NCBI GenBank assembly: GCA_026125795.1
Contig: JAHCKM010000001.1
Location: forward strand, 1,550,001 to 1,614,000
Length of the DNA stretch: 64,000 bases
DNA from: Burkholderiaceae bacterium
Lineage (GTDB): Bacteria; Pseudomonadota; Gammaproteobacteria; Burkholderiales; Burkholderiaceae_C
Direction: 5' to 3'
Shown piece after piece: positions 43,429-52,184 of the stretch. The notes beneath the pieces are model-generated. The model did no database searches, was not told the origin of the DNA, and saw only the letters and a list, made by a program, of their open reading frames with translations. Every line of letters begins with the position of its first letter. The stretch's first letter is position 1. Made by a program: the position numbers and the translations under genes.

Positions 43429-43836
43429 GTGCATTCGGTGCGACACCACGTCATCGGCTGCGCGCTGATCCTGGCGTGCGCGGCGGTCAGCGTCGGGGGC
43501 GTCGGCGCGTCGGCCCCAGTTGCCGACCCGCACGCCCCGGCTCGGCCCGCGCCAAAGGCGCCGAACAAGGGCGCATCGGCGGCGCCGGTCAAGCCGATCG
43601 ACATCAACAGCGCGAGCCGCGCGCAGCTCAAATCGCTGCCGGGCATCGGCGACGCCGAGGCCGACAGGATCATCTCCGCGCGTCCCTACCTGAGCAAGGC
43701 GCACCTGGTGACCGAGGCCGGGTTGCCCACCGGCGTCTACCTGTCGATCCGACGTCAGATCGTTGCGGTGCAGAACAAGCAGGCGCGCGCGAAGCTGAAG
43801 GCGCTGGCCGCGTCGCAGGGCAGGGTTGGACCATGA
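43429..43836 (+). CDS. Exported helix-hairpin-helix protein (ComEA-like domain)
   Basis: A 135-residue protein: signal-like N-terminus (HHVIGCALILACAAVSVGG), Pro/Ala linker, then one ComEA-type domain, PIDINSASRAQLKSLPGIGDAEADRIISARPY. The basic C-terminus contains QARAKLKALAAS. The start is GTG 43429 or 43438. The stop overlaps the mtrA-like start (ATGA), so it is co-translated with the electron conduit. ComEA domains bind DNA, and HhH modules can also mediate protein contacts; what it does between mtrC and mtrA is unknown. Confidence 0.8.
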   Translation: MHSVRHHVIGCALILACAAVSVGGVGASAPVADPHAPARPAPKAPNKGASAAPVKPIDINSASRAQLKSLPGIGDAEADRIISARPYLSKAHLVTEAGLPTGVYLSIRRQIVAVQNKQARAKLKALAASQGRVGP

Positions 43837-44822
43837 GAGTCTTCAACGCCTGGACCGCGGCGCTGCTGCTCCTGCTTGCGGGCCTGGCCTCTCAGCCGGC
43901 GGCGGCGCAAACCGCCGCTGCGCCTGCCGGGGCCGCTTCAGCGCCAGCGGGCATCGGCACCGAGTACAGCGAAAAGGGCGCCGACACCTGCCTGGGCTGC
44001 CACGACGAGGAGGCCGACACCACGACCTTCACGACCGCGGCGATCTTCAAGACCCGGCATGCGCACCGCGGCAACAAGGCCTCTCCGTTCGGTGCCGGCG
44101 GGCTGCAATGCGAGGCCTGCCACGGCCCGGGCGGGCGCCACGCGACCAAGGGCAGCGACAAGAAGAGAAGCATCAACAGCTTGAAATCGAACTCGTTCCT
44201 GCCGGTGGCCGAGCGCAACGCGACGTGCCTGCAGTGCCACGAGAACCGCTCGCGCACCGGCTGGCACGCGGCCGCGCACGAACGCGGCGCGCTGGCCTGC
44301 ACCGATTGCCACCGGCTGCACGTCGAGCGCGACGCCGTGCTGACCAAGGCCGACCAGGCCGAGGTGTGCTACAGCTGCCACAAGAAACAGCGCGCCGATT
44401 TCCACAAGGCGTCGACGCATCCGGTGCGCTTCGGACTGATGCGCTGCAGCGACTGCCACAGCGCGCACGGCTCGCCGAGCAGCGCGATGCTGATCAAGCC
44501 GACGCTGAATCAGACCTGCTATGCGTGCCATGCCGACAAGCGCGGGCCGTTGCTGTGGGAGCACGCGCCGGTGTCCGAGGACTGTTCGCTGTGCCACAGC
44601 GCGCACGGCTCGGTGCGCAACGCCTTGCTCAACAAGAGCCCGCCGCTGCTGTGCCAGCAGTGCCACAGCCAGGCCGGGCATCCGTCGGTGGCGCGCACCG
44701 GCGGCTCGCTGCCCGGTGGCAGCGCCGGCGCCCAGATCTTCCTGCTCGCCGGCAGTTGCACCAACTGCCACTCGCAGGTTCACGGGTCCAACCATCCCGC
44801 CGGTGCGAAGCTGATGCGATGA
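43833..44822 (+). CDS. mtrA: DmsE/MtrA-family periplasmic decaheme cytochrome
   Basis: A 329-residue protein. The signal peptide ends near AAAQTAAA. Ten CXXCH motifs follow: CLGCH (C53), CEACH, CLQCH, CTDCH, CYSCH, CSDCH, CYACH, CSLCH, CQQCH and CTNCH. Length and heme number match MtrA and DmsE, which sit inside the MtrB barrel and carry electrons across the outer membrane. ATGA overlaps link it to the HhH gene before and the porin gene after. Confidence 0.94.
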   Translation: MRVFNAWTAALLLLLAGLASQPAAAQTAAAPAGAASAPAGIGTEYSEKGADTCLGCHDEEADTTTFTTAAIFKTRHAHRGNKASPFGAGGLQCEACHGPGGRHATKGSDKKRSINSLKSNSFLPVAERNATCLQCHENRSRTGWHAAAHERGALACTDCHRLHVERDAVLTKADQAEVCYSCHKKQRADFHKASTHPVRFGLMRCSDCHSAHGSPSSAMLIKPTLNQTCYACHADKRGPLLWEHAPVSEDCSLCHSAHGSVRNALLNKSPPLLCQQCHSQAGHPSVARTGGSLPGGSAGAQIFLLAGSCTNCHSQVHGSNHPAGAKLMR

Positions 44823-46963
44823 AGGATCGATCGACTCGGCGGCCGGCCCCGATCACGGACGCGACCATGAAGACCTTCAGCTCGCTGTTGCAGCTGGCCG
44901 CGCTCGGCGCGCTGTCGAGCGCCGCCTGCGTTGCGTTGGCAGCCCCCGACACCTCGCAGTGGAAGTGCGAGACGTGTCCGTTCGAGAAGGAGGGCCGCAG
45001 CGGCTCGGTCGATGCCGGGGTGATCGGCGTCAGCGACGACTCGCAGAAGTTCGGCGACTACACCGGGCTTGACCGCAAGGGTGCCTACCTGGGCCTCGGC
45101 GGCCGCGTGCGCTACCGCGGCGGCAACGGCGTGTACGGCACGCTCGAGGCGTCGGACCTCGGTCTGGGCACGCGCTCGGTCGAGTTCGACGGCGGCCGCG
45201 AGGGGCTGTACACCCTGCGACTGGGCTACGCCGAAATCCCGCGCCGCCAGGCCGACGGCGCGATGACGCCGTACCTCGGCGTCGGCGGTGCGAGGCTGAC
45301 ACTGCCCGGCGGTTTCCCCGCCGTCGACACCGCGTCGATGCCGCTGGCCAGCACGCTGCAGTCGGTCGACGTCAGCTCCAAGCGCTCGCGCTTCGACGCC
45401 GGCTTTGCGTGGACCGCCGGCGAAGAATGGAGCACGCAACTGAGCTACCGCCGCGATTTGCGCGATGGCCTTCAGCGCATCGGCGGCTCGTTCTTCATTG
45501 CCAACGCGTCGCAGTGGGTCGCCCCGCTGGACCACACGACCGACCAGCTCGAGGTGTCTGCCACCTACGGCAGCCAACGCCTGCAGGCGACGCTGGCCTA
45601 CCAGGTCTCGCTGTTCCGCAACGGCGAGGCGTCGCTGACCTGGTCCAATCCCTTCAACCCGATCAACGGCGCCGCCGCGGGTCAGCTCGCGCTGGCGCCC
45701 GACAACCAGTTCCACCAGATTCTGGCGACGGCGGGATACCAGGTCACGCCGACCCTGCGCGCCAGCGGCAACATCGCTTTCGGGCGCATGACGCAGAACG
45801 AGTCGTACCTGCCGATCACCGTCAACGGCAGCCTCGCGCCGTCCGTGCCGCCGCTGCCGGTTTCTTCGCTCGACGGCGAGGCCTATACGTTCAACGCTGG
45901 CGCGCGCGTGACCGCCACGCCGATGGACGGCCTGAACCTGCACGCGAGCTACGACCGCAACACGCGCGACAACAGGACCGACAGCCTCGGCTACCCGTCG
46001 GTGTCGACCGACATGTTCCTCAACGCCAACCCGCGCACCAACCAGCCGTTCAGCTTCTTCCAGGACCGCTTCCGGCTGGGCGGCGACTACCGGTTTCGCG
46101 CCAGCAGTCTGAAGACGTCGGTCGGTCTCGATCAGGACTATCGCGAGCGCTCGCTGCAGGAGGTGGTGACCACCCGCGAAACGACGCTGTGGGGCCGTGT
46201 GGAAGGCCGGCCGGTGGACGCCGTGCTGCTGCAGCTGAAGCTCGGCTATGGCCAGCGCGACGGTGACACCTACGGCACGGCCACGTGGATCGACCCGCCG
46301 CAGAACCCGCTGATGCGCAAGTTCAACCTGGCCGACCGCAAGCGCGAGAGCGCCGGCGGGCGCGCAGACTTCGCGCCGGCCGAAAACGTCACGCTCGGCC
46401 TCAATGCCGACTATGCGAAGGACAGATACGACCGCTCGACGCTCGGCCTGACCGACGCGCGCACGGTCAGCGTCGGCGGCGACCTGTCGGCCGCGTTCTC
46501 CGATGCTACGCAGGTGTATGCCTTTGCACAGATCGAGCGCATCCGCTCCGACCAGGCGGGCAGCCAGGCGTTCGGCGTGCCCGACTGGACGGGGCGCAAC
46601 GAGGACCGCACCCATAGCTTGGGTGCCGGTGTCAAGCACCTGGCGATGGGCGGCAAGCTCGAACTCGGCGCCGACGCGGTGCTCACGCGCATGCGCTATG
46701 ACGTCACCGTTGATGCCGGTGTGGCGGCTCCGCCGTTCCCGTCTGCCACCGCGTCGATCGATCGCCTGCGGCTGCGCGCCGTCTACCAACTGCAGAAGAG
46801 CCTCTCGCTGGTCGGCAGCTGGTGGTACGAGCGCCACGTCTCGACCGACTGGCATCTCGACGGCGTGTTGCCAGGCACCGTTTCGAACCTGCTTGCGCTC
46901 GGCGTGCAGCCGCCGCGATACACGGTGCACGCGGTGCAGTTCGGGTTGCGCTATCGCTTCTGA
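44819..46963 (+). CDS. mtrB: MtrB/PioB-family outer-membrane porin of the electron conduit
   Basis: Up to 714 residues. The signal peptide begins at MKTFSSLLQLAAL (residue 17), so the effective start may be ATG 44867 although ATG 44819 overlaps the mtrA-like stop. The mature N-terminus has WKCETCPF, the CXXC signature of MtrB proteins (C50, C53). Regular amphipathic strands then run to a C-terminal VQFGLRYRF, the aromatic end of an outer-membrane barrel. It should sheath the decaheme MtrA-like protein. Confidence 0.93.
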   Translation: MKDRSTRRPAPITDATMKTFSSLLQLAALGALSSAACVALAAPDTSQWKCETCPFEKEGRSGSVDAGVIGVSDDSQKFGDYTGLDRKGAYLGLGGRVRYRGGNGVYGTLEASDLGLGTRSVEFDGGREGLYTLRLGYAEIPRRQADGAMTPYLGVGGARLTLPGGFPAVDTASMPLASTLQSVDVSSKRSRFDAGFAWTAGEEWSTQLSYRRDLRDGLQRIGGSFFIANASQWVAPLDHTTDQLEVSATYGSQRLQATLAYQVSLFRNGEASLTWSNPFNPINGAAAGQLALAPDNQFHQILATAGYQVTPTLRASGNIAFGRMTQNESYLPITVNGSLAPSVPPLPVSSLDGEAYTFNAGARVTATPMDGLNLHASYDRNTRDNRTDSLGYPSVSTDMFLNANPRTNQPFSFFQDRFRLGGDYRFRASSLKTSVGLDQDYRERSLQEVVTTRETTLWGRVEGRPVDAVLLQLKLGYGQRDGDTYGTATWIDPPQNPLMRKFNLADRKRESAGGRADFAPAENVTLGLNADYAKDRYDRSTLGLTDARTVSVGGDLSAAFSDATQVYAFAQIERIRSDQAGSQAFGVPDWTGRNEDRTHSLGAGVKHLAMGGKLELGADAVLTRMRYDVTVDAGVAAPPFPSATASIDRLRLRAVYQLQKSLSLVGSWWYERHVSTDWHLDGVLPGTVSNLLALGVQPPRYTVHAVQFGLRYRF

Positions 46964-47002
46964 TTCGGCCGCCGCGGCATGAAGGGTTCAGCGAGGTTCA
47001 CC

Positions 47003-47371
47003 ATGAAACGACACACCCTTGCGCTGCTCGGCAGCGCGCTCCTGGCGGGGATCGCGGGAGGCTGCGCACCCGTCCCGCCGGCGGAACAAGCCGCCCTGCC
47101 TGGGGTCGACGTCGCCGCGGCCAGGTCATTGGCGATGAGGAACAACTGCTTGCGCTGCCACGGCATGACCAAGCACAAGGAAGGTCCGACCTACGCCGAG
47201 GTGGCCGCGGAGTACCGCGCCAAGCCCGATGCCGAGAACCGGCTGTACGAGCACCTCACCTCGGGCAAGGGCAAGGTCATGCCCGATGGGCACGTCGAAC
47301 ATCACAAGACCATCAGCAACAGGAGGCCGGAGGAGATCCGGAATCTCGTCCGCTGGGTCCTTGCTCAGTAG
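47003..47371 (+). CDS. Monoheme c-type cytochrome, predicted lipoprotein
   Basis: A 122-residue protein. The lipobox is IAGGC at C21 and one heme motif, CLRCH, is at C49. DGHVEHHKT near residue 98 and a final EEIRNLVRWVLAQ helix follow. It is clearly related to the first cytochrome of the locus (same KEGPTY/KDGPAY and LYEHLT/LYKHLT segments). ATG 47003 is chosen because GCGAGG precedes it; ATG 46979 would lengthen the signal. It is probably anchored in the periplasm as an electron carrier. Confidence 0.87.
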   Translation: MKRHTLALLGSALLAGIAGGCAPVPPAEQAALPGVDVAAARSLAMRNNCLRCHGMTKHKEGPTYAEVAAEYRAKPDAENRLYEHLTSGKGKVMPDGHVEHHKTISNRRPEEIRNLVRWVLAQ

Positions 47372-47375
47372 GCGT

Positions 47376-48125
47376 GTGCCTTCGGTGCACGTGTCTCCAC
47401 CCTTGGCCGCCGCCGTCCAAGTCACGGGAGCCGACGATGCCGTGGCGCTGCGCGCGCCACCGGTACCGCGCTACCTCGAACAGGTGTACTGGTGGGCCTA
47501 CGTGCACCCGAAGGCGGTGCACCTTTTCGAGCGCGATTGGCTGGTCAACGCGATCCTGTTTGGCAACTACGGCCGGCTGCGCGACGCCGCGCTGGCCGAC
47601 CTCGGGGGCACCGTGCGCGGCCGCACGCTGCAGGTGGCGTGTGCCTACGGCAACCTGACCGCGCGCCTGCAGCAGCGCCTGGCGAGCGACGCCAGCCTGG
47701 ACGTGGTGGACATCCTGCCGATCCAGTTGCGCAACCTGGCGCGCAAGCTGCCGGACGGCAGGCGGCTGCGCCTGCTGCACGGCGACTCCTCGGCACTGAC
47801 TTGCCACGACGCCAGCTATGACCAGGTGCTGCTGTTCTTCCTGCTGCACGAGCAGCCGGAGCACGTGCGCCGCGCCACGCTGGCGCAGGCGCTGCGCGTC
47901 GTGAAGCCGGGCGGCAAGGTCGTGATCGTCGACTACCACCAGCCTTCGCGCTGGCACCCGATGCGCTGGCTGATGCGGCTGGTGTTCGCCAAGCTCGAGC
48001 CGTACGCGATGGACCTGTGGCACCACGAGATCGCCGAGTTTTTGCCGTCGCAGGTGCAACCGGCTGTCCTGTCCAAGCGCACCTACTTCGGCGGCTTGTA
48101 TCAGAAGCTGGTGCTGGTCCGCTGA
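47376..48125 (+). CDS. rquA: Rhodoquinone biosynthesis methyltransferase RquA (predicted)
   Basis: About 249 residues. The opening PRYLEQVYWWAYVHPKAV and FERDWLVNAILFGNYGRL are as I remember RquA proteins. The SAM motif is LQVACAYGNLT rather than the usual GxGxG, a feature of RquA, and VIVDYHQPSRWHPMRW follows. RquA converts ubiquinone to rhodoquinone, a low-potential quinone used in anaerobic electron transport. The start is GTG 47376, 47385 or 47391. It directly follows the cytochrome genes on the same strand. An ordinary class I methyltransferase is the alternative. Confidence 0.75.
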   Translation: MPSVHVSPPLAAAVQVTGADDAVALRAPPVPRYLEQVYWWAYVHPKAVHLFERDWLVNAILFGNYGRLRDAALADLGGTVRGRTLQVACAYGNLTARLQQRLASDASLDVVDILPIQLRNLARKLPDGRRLRLLHGDSSALTCHDASYDQVLLFFLLHEQPEHVRRATLAQALRVVKPGGKVVIVDYHQPSRWHPMRWLMRLVFAKLEPYAMDLWHHEIAEFLPSQVQPAVLSKRTYFGGLYQKLVLVR

Positions 48126-48227
48126 CGCGCGCGACGGACGTGGTCGACTTCTTCATCGGTAAAATCCCGCCTCGATCGGTTGTCGGCACGCACATCCCGG
48201 CGGGCGCCCGACGGGGAGAACAGCTCA

Positions 48228-48950
48228 ATGGCCGGACATTCCAAATGGGCCAACATCCAGCACCGCAAGGGCCGGCAGGATGAGAAGCGAGGCAAGATCT
48301 GGACGCGCGTGATCCGCGAGATCATGGTCGCGGCGCGCGCCGGCGGCGGTGATGTCAACGCCAACCCGCGCTTGAGGCTTGCGATCGACAAGGCCAAGGC
48401 CGCCAACATGCCGGCCGACACGATCAAGCGCAACATCGACAAGGCCACCGGCAACCTCGAGGGGGTGCACTACGAGGAAATCCGCTACGAGGGCTACGGC
48501 ATCGGCGGCGCGGCGATCATCGTCGACACCATGACCGACAACCGCGTGCGCACCGTGGCCGAGGTGCGGCACGCGTTCTCCAAGCATGGCGGCAACCTGG
48601 GCACCGACGGCTCGGTGGCGTTCCAGTTCAAGCACTGCGGGCAGTTCGTGTTCGCGCCCGGCACGAGTGAAGACAAGGTGATGGAGGTCGCGCTCGAAGC
48701 CGGCGCCGACGACGTGATCACCGGCGACGACGGCGCGATCGAGGTGCTGTGCGCGCCGGCCGACTTCGAGGCCGTGCAGCAAGCGCTGCAGAAGGCCGGT
48801 TTGAAGCCCGATCTGGCCGAGGTCACGTGGCGCGCCGAGAATCCGGTGGAACTCGCCGGCGAGGATTCGCAGCGCATGCAGAAGCTGCTCGACGTGCTCG
48901 AAGACCTCGACGACACGCAGGCGGTCTACCACAACGCGGTGCTTGAATGA
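48228..48950 (+). CDS. yebC: YebC/PmpR-family regulator
   Basis: A 240-residue protein beginning [18 protein letters not shown], the invariant YebC start, with [16 protein letters not shown] and [22 protein letters not shown] 48228 follows GGGGAGAACAGCTCA. YebC proteins have been described as transcription regulators and, in more recent work, as translation factors that relieve stalling. It is the first gene of the conserved yebC-purD-hemF block after the electron-transfer locus. Confidence 0.96.
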   Translation: MAGHSKWANIQHRKGRQDEKRGKIWTRVIREIMVAARAGGGDVNANPRLRLAIDKAKAANMPADTIKRNIDKATGNLEGVHYEEIRYEGYGIGGAAIIVDTMTDNRVRTVAEVRHAFSKHGGNLGTDGSVAFQFKHCGQFVFAPGTSEDKVMEVALEAGADDVITGDDGAIEVLCAPADFEAVQQALQKAGLKPDLAEVTWRAENPVELAGEDSQRMQKLLDVLEDLDDTQAVYHNAVLE

Positions 48951-48979
48951 GCGGTGCTCGGCCGCTCCGAAGCTCTCTC

Positions 48980-49014
48980 CCCCTCGGGGGGAAGGCCCGC
49001 CGGGCCAAGGGGGC
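48980..49014. repeat. REP-like palindromic element (copy 2)
   Basis: A GC-rich hairpin between yebC and the small coiled-coil gene, with CCCCTCGG (48980-48987) and CCAAGGGG (49005-49012). It matches the reverse complement of 19045-19079 at 33 of 35 positions. Its right end is close to the ribosome-binding region of the next gene. Confidence 0.8.
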
Positions 49015-49017
49015 AGC

Positions 49018-49281
49018 ATGAGCGATGGTCGCGTCGAGCAGTTGCTCGAAGAGTCCAACGCGCTGAAGCGAGAGTCGCTGGCCTTGCAGAAGGAGGCGCT
49101 GGCCGAGCAGCGCAAGCTGATCGACGACACGCGCGCCAACCTGGAGCTGGCGCGCCAGGTCAACGAGCGCGCGGCCGAGCTGCAGACCAAGGCACGGCGC
49201 GCACTGGCGCTGCTGCTGCCGCTGATCCTCGTGCTCATCGCCTACGTGAGCTGGTTGCTGTTCTTCCGCATCAGGACATGA
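49018..49281 (+). CDS. Small tail-anchored coiled-coil membrane protein
   Basis: An 87-residue protein. The first 60 residues are a charged coiled coil (EQLLEESNALKRESLALQKE, AEQRKLIDDTRANLELARQV), and the last 25 form a single membrane helix (ALLLPLILVLIAYVSWLLFF) ending FRIRT. ATG 49018 is preceded by AGGGGGCAGC, part of the palindromic element. Its stop is one base before the purD start. No named family recognised. Confidence 0.75.
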   Translation: MSDGRVEQLLEESNALKRESLALQKEALAEQRKLIDDTRANLELARQVNERAAELQTKARRALALLLPLILVLIAYVSWLLFFRIRT

Positions 49282-49282
49282 T

Positions 49283-50566
49283 TTGAAAGTTCTCGTCATC
49301 GGCGGCGGCGGCCGCGAACATGCGCTGGCCTGGAAGCTGGCGCAAAGCCCCAAGGTGCAGTGCGTCTACGTGGCGCCCGGTAACGGCGGCACCGCATCCG
49401 ACGCGCGGCTGGAGAACGTGGCCATCACCGAGCCCGAGGCGCTGGCCGACTTCGCGCAGCGCGAGAAGGTGGCGCTCACCGTGGTGGGGCCCGAGGCGCC
49501 GTTGTCGCAGGGCGTGGTCGACGTGTTCCTCGCGCGTGGGTTGCGCATCTTCGGCCCGACCAAAGCCGCGGCGCAGCTCGAGAGCTCCAAGGCGTTCTCC
49601 AAGGCCTTCATGCAGCGCCACGGCATTCCGACGGCGCGCTCCCAGACCTTCAGCGATGCCGCGGCGGCGCATGCCTACGTCGAGCAGCAGGGTGCGCCGA
49701 TCGTCGTCAAGGCCGATGGCCTGGCCGCCGGCAAGGGCGTGGTGGTGGCAATGGGCGAGCGCGCGGCGCACGAGGCGATCGACACCATGCTCGACGGCAG
49801 CGCGCTCGGCGTGTTGCACAACGAAGGCGGCGCACGCGTCGTGATCGAGGAGTACCTCGACGGCGAGGAGGCCAGCTTCATCGTGATGGTCGACGGCGAA
49901 CATGTGGTCGCGTTGGCCACCAGCCAGGACCACAAGCGCCTGCGCGACGGCGACGAGGGCCCCAACACCGGCGGCATGGGCGCCTATTCGCCGGCGCCGG
50001 TGGTCACGCCCAACCTGCATGCGCGCGTGATGAACGAGATCATCAAGCCCACGGTGGCCGGCATGCGCAAGGACGGCGTGCCGTTCAGCGGCTTCCTCTA
50101 CGCCGGGTTGATGATCGATGCCGACGGCAACCCGCGCACACTGGAGTTCAACACCCGTCTCGGCGATCCCGAGGCGCAGCCGATCCTGATGCGCCTGAAG
50201 AGCGATCTGTTCGATGTGTTGATGGCCGCCACCGACGGCGCGCTCGACCAGGTGGAGCTGCAGTGGGACCGCAGCTTCGCGCTCGGCGTGGTGATGGCTG
50301 CGGCCGGCTACCCCCAGGCGCCGCAGAAGGGCGCTGTCATCAAGGGCGTGCCGGCGCCGGCCGACGACCTGATGGTGTTTCATGCCGGCACCGCGTGGGA
50401 CGGCCAGCGCCTGAGCGTGAGCGGCGGGCGCGTGTTGTGCGTGACCGCGCTCGGCGTGACCATCAAGGCGGCGCAGCAGCGCGCCTACGATGGCCTTGTC
50501 GGCATCCGCTTCGACGGTGCGCAGTACCGCACCGACATCGGCTATCGCGCGCTGCTGCGCAAGTAG
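49283..50566 (+). CDS. purD: Phosphoribosylamine-glycine ligase
   Basis: A 427-residue GAR synthetase: [20 protein letters not shown] at the start, [20 protein letters not shown], the ATP-grasp segment [14 protein letters not shown], and [12 protein letters not shown] for metal and ATP binding. It begins with TTG at 49283, with AGGA seven bases upstream. It catalyses the second step of purine synthesis. Confidence 0.97.
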   Translation: MKVLVIGGGGREHALAWKLAQSPKVQCVYVAPGNGGTASDARLENVAITEPEALADFAQREKVALTVVGPEAPLSQGVVDVFLARGLRIFGPTKAAAQLESSKAFSKAFMQRHGIPTARSQTFSDAAAAHAYVEQQGAPIVVKADGLAAGKGVVVAMGERAAHEAIDTMLDGSALGVLHNEGGARVVIEEYLDGEEASFIVMVDGEHVVALATSQDHKRLRDGDEGPNTGGMGAYSPAPVVTPNLHARVMNEIIKPTVAGMRKDGVPFSGFLYAGLMIDADGNPRTLEFNTRLGDPEAQPILMRLKSDLFDVLMAATDGALDQVELQWDRSFALGVVMAAAGYPQAPQKGAVIKGVPAPADDLMVFHAGTAWDGQRLSVSGGRVLCVTALGVTIKAAQQRAYDGLVGIRFDGAQYRTDIGYRALLRK

Positions 50567-50577
50567 AGCCTTTGCCC

Positions 50578-51489
50578 ATGTTCACCGACTCCGTGCGCAG
50601 CTACCTTCTCGGGCTGCAGCAGACCATCGTCGACACGATGCAGCGCCTGGACGGCGGCACGTTCGTGCGCGACGGCTGGACGCGCGCGCCCGGCGAGCGC
50701 TTGCAGGGCGACGGCCTCACGCGGTGCATCGAAGAGGGCGCGCTGCTCGAGCGGGCGGGATGCAATTTCAGCCACGTGCGCGGGCCGGCGCTGCCGCCGT
50801 CGGCCACGCAACACCGGCCCGAGCTGGCGGGCGCGCCGTTCGAGGCGCTCGGCGTCTCGCTGGTGTTCCACCCGCGCAATCCGTACGTGCCCACCGTGCA
50901 CATGAACGTGCGGCTGTTCGCCGCGCTGCCGGCGGACAAGCCACCGGTGCAGTGGTTCGGCGGCGGCATGGACCTCACGCCGTACTACGGCTTCGAGGAC
51001 GATGCGCGCCACTTTCATCGCGCGTGCCGCGCCGCGCTGGACCCGTTCGGTGCCGAGCTGCATCCGCGCTTCAAGCGCTGGTGTGACGAGTACTTCTTCC
51101 TCAAGCACCGCAACGAGCCGCGCGGCGTGGGCGGCATCTTCTTCGACGACTTCTCGGAGCTGGGCTTCGAGCGCGGTTTCCAGATGCTGCGCTCGGTGGG
51201 CGACGCCTTCCTCGGCGCCTACGTGCCCATCGTCGAGCGCCGGCGCGACACGCCGTACGGTGAGCGCGAGCGCGAGTTCCAGGCCATCCGGCGCGGCCGC
51301 TACGTGGAGTTCAACTTGGTGTTCGATCGCGGCACGCTGTTCGGGCTGCAGTCGGGCGGACGCACCGAAAGCATCCTGGTGTCGATGCCGCCGCGCGTGC
51401 GCTGGGTCTACAGCCACCAGCCCGAGCCGGGCAGTGCCGAGGCGCGCCTGTACAGCGACTTTCTTCGGCCGCGCGATTGGTGCGAGTGA
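50578..51489 (+). CDS. hemF: Oxygen-dependent coproporphyrinogen III oxidase
   Basis: A 303-residue enzyme with the HemF hallmarks [38 protein letters not shown] and [15 protein letters not shown]. It oxidises coproporphyrinogen III to protoporphyrinogen IX in heme synthesis using O2. Start ATG 50578 is 11 bases after the purD stop. Because it needs oxygen, a cell making 26-heme conduits anaerobically would need HemN elsewhere. Confidence 0.97.
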   Translation: MFTDSVRSYLLGLQQTIVDTMQRLDGGTFVRDGWTRAPGERLQGDGLTRCIEEGALLERAGCNFSHVRGPALPPSATQHRPELAGAPFEALGVSLVFHPRNPYVPTVHMNVRLFAALPADKPPVQWFGGGMDLTPYYGFEDDARHFHRACRAALDPFGAELHPRFKRWCDEYFFLKHRNEPRGVGGIFFDDFSELGFERGFQMLRSVGDAFLGAYVPIVERRRDTPYGEREREFQAIRRGRYVEFNLVFDRGTLFGLQSGGRTESILVSMPPRVRWVYSHQPEPGSAEARLYSDFLRPRDWCE

Positions 51490-51590
51490 GCCCTCCGCCC
51501 GGCCGTCCGAAGGAGGGTTCGCTCCCCACGGGCCTCGAAGGGGCCCGTTCCGGGCCGGGCGGGAAGGCGCGCAGCGCCAAGGGTTCCCAC
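51490..51590. repeat. GC-rich palindromic intergenic element
   Basis: The 101-base gap between hemF and nadD contains several nested inverted repeats such as GGGCCTCGAAGGGGCCC and GCGCGCAGCGC. It resembles the other intergenic palindromes in style but not in exact sequence. Confidence 0.5.
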
Positions 51591-52184
51591 ATGCGGCGCA
51601 TCGGACTGTTCGGCGGCACGTTCGATCCGCCGCAGCTGGCGCACCTGGCGCTGGCGCGCTGCGCGCGCGATGCGCTGCAGCTCGACGAGCTGCGCTGGAT
51701 TCCCACCGGACAGCCGTGGCAGAAATCGCGCACGATCACCGCGGCAGCGCACCGCGAGGCGATGGTGCGACTCACGATCGCGGGCGAGCCGCGCTTCACG
51801 CTCGAACGCTGCGAGATCGAGCGCGGCGGCCCGAGCATGACGCTCGACACCGTGCGCGAGCTGCAGCAGCGTGACGGCGCCGCGGCCTGGGTCTGGATCA
51901 TGGGTTCGGACCAGTACGCCAACCTGCACACCTGGCGCGGCTGGCGCGAGCTGCTGCAGCGCGTGACGCTGGCGGTGGCCGAGCGGCCCGGCGTGGCATC
52001 CGCGGCGCATCCCGAGGTGGCGGCGCATCCGCACACGATGGTGCCATTGCCGCCGTTGCCAATCAGCGCCACCGACATCCGTGCACGCGTCCAGCGGGGT
52101 GAATCGATTGCCGGATTGGTCACCGACGCGGTCGCGAGCTATATTGACCAGCACCATCTGTACAGGAGTGCCGACGCGCATTGA
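51591..52184 (+). CDS. nadD: Nicotinate-nucleotide adenylyltransferase
   Basis: A 197-residue enzyme of NAD synthesis. The nucleotidyltransferase motif is GLFGGTFDPPQLAHLALA, and PTGQPWQKSR, IMGSDQYANLHTW and the closing LPISATDIRARV (ISxTxxR) follow. ATG 51591 is chosen over upstream in-frame codons because they run through the palindromic element. Confidence 0.96.
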   Translation: MRRIGLFGGTFDPPQLAHLALARCARDALQLDELRWIPTGQPWQKSRTITAAAHREAMVRLTIAGEPRFTLERCEIERGGPSMTLDTVRELQQRDGAAAWVWIMGSDQYANLHTWRGWRELLQRVTLAVAERPGVASAAHPEVAAHPHTMVPLPPLPISATDIRARVQRGESIAGLVTDAVASYIDQHHLYRSADAH

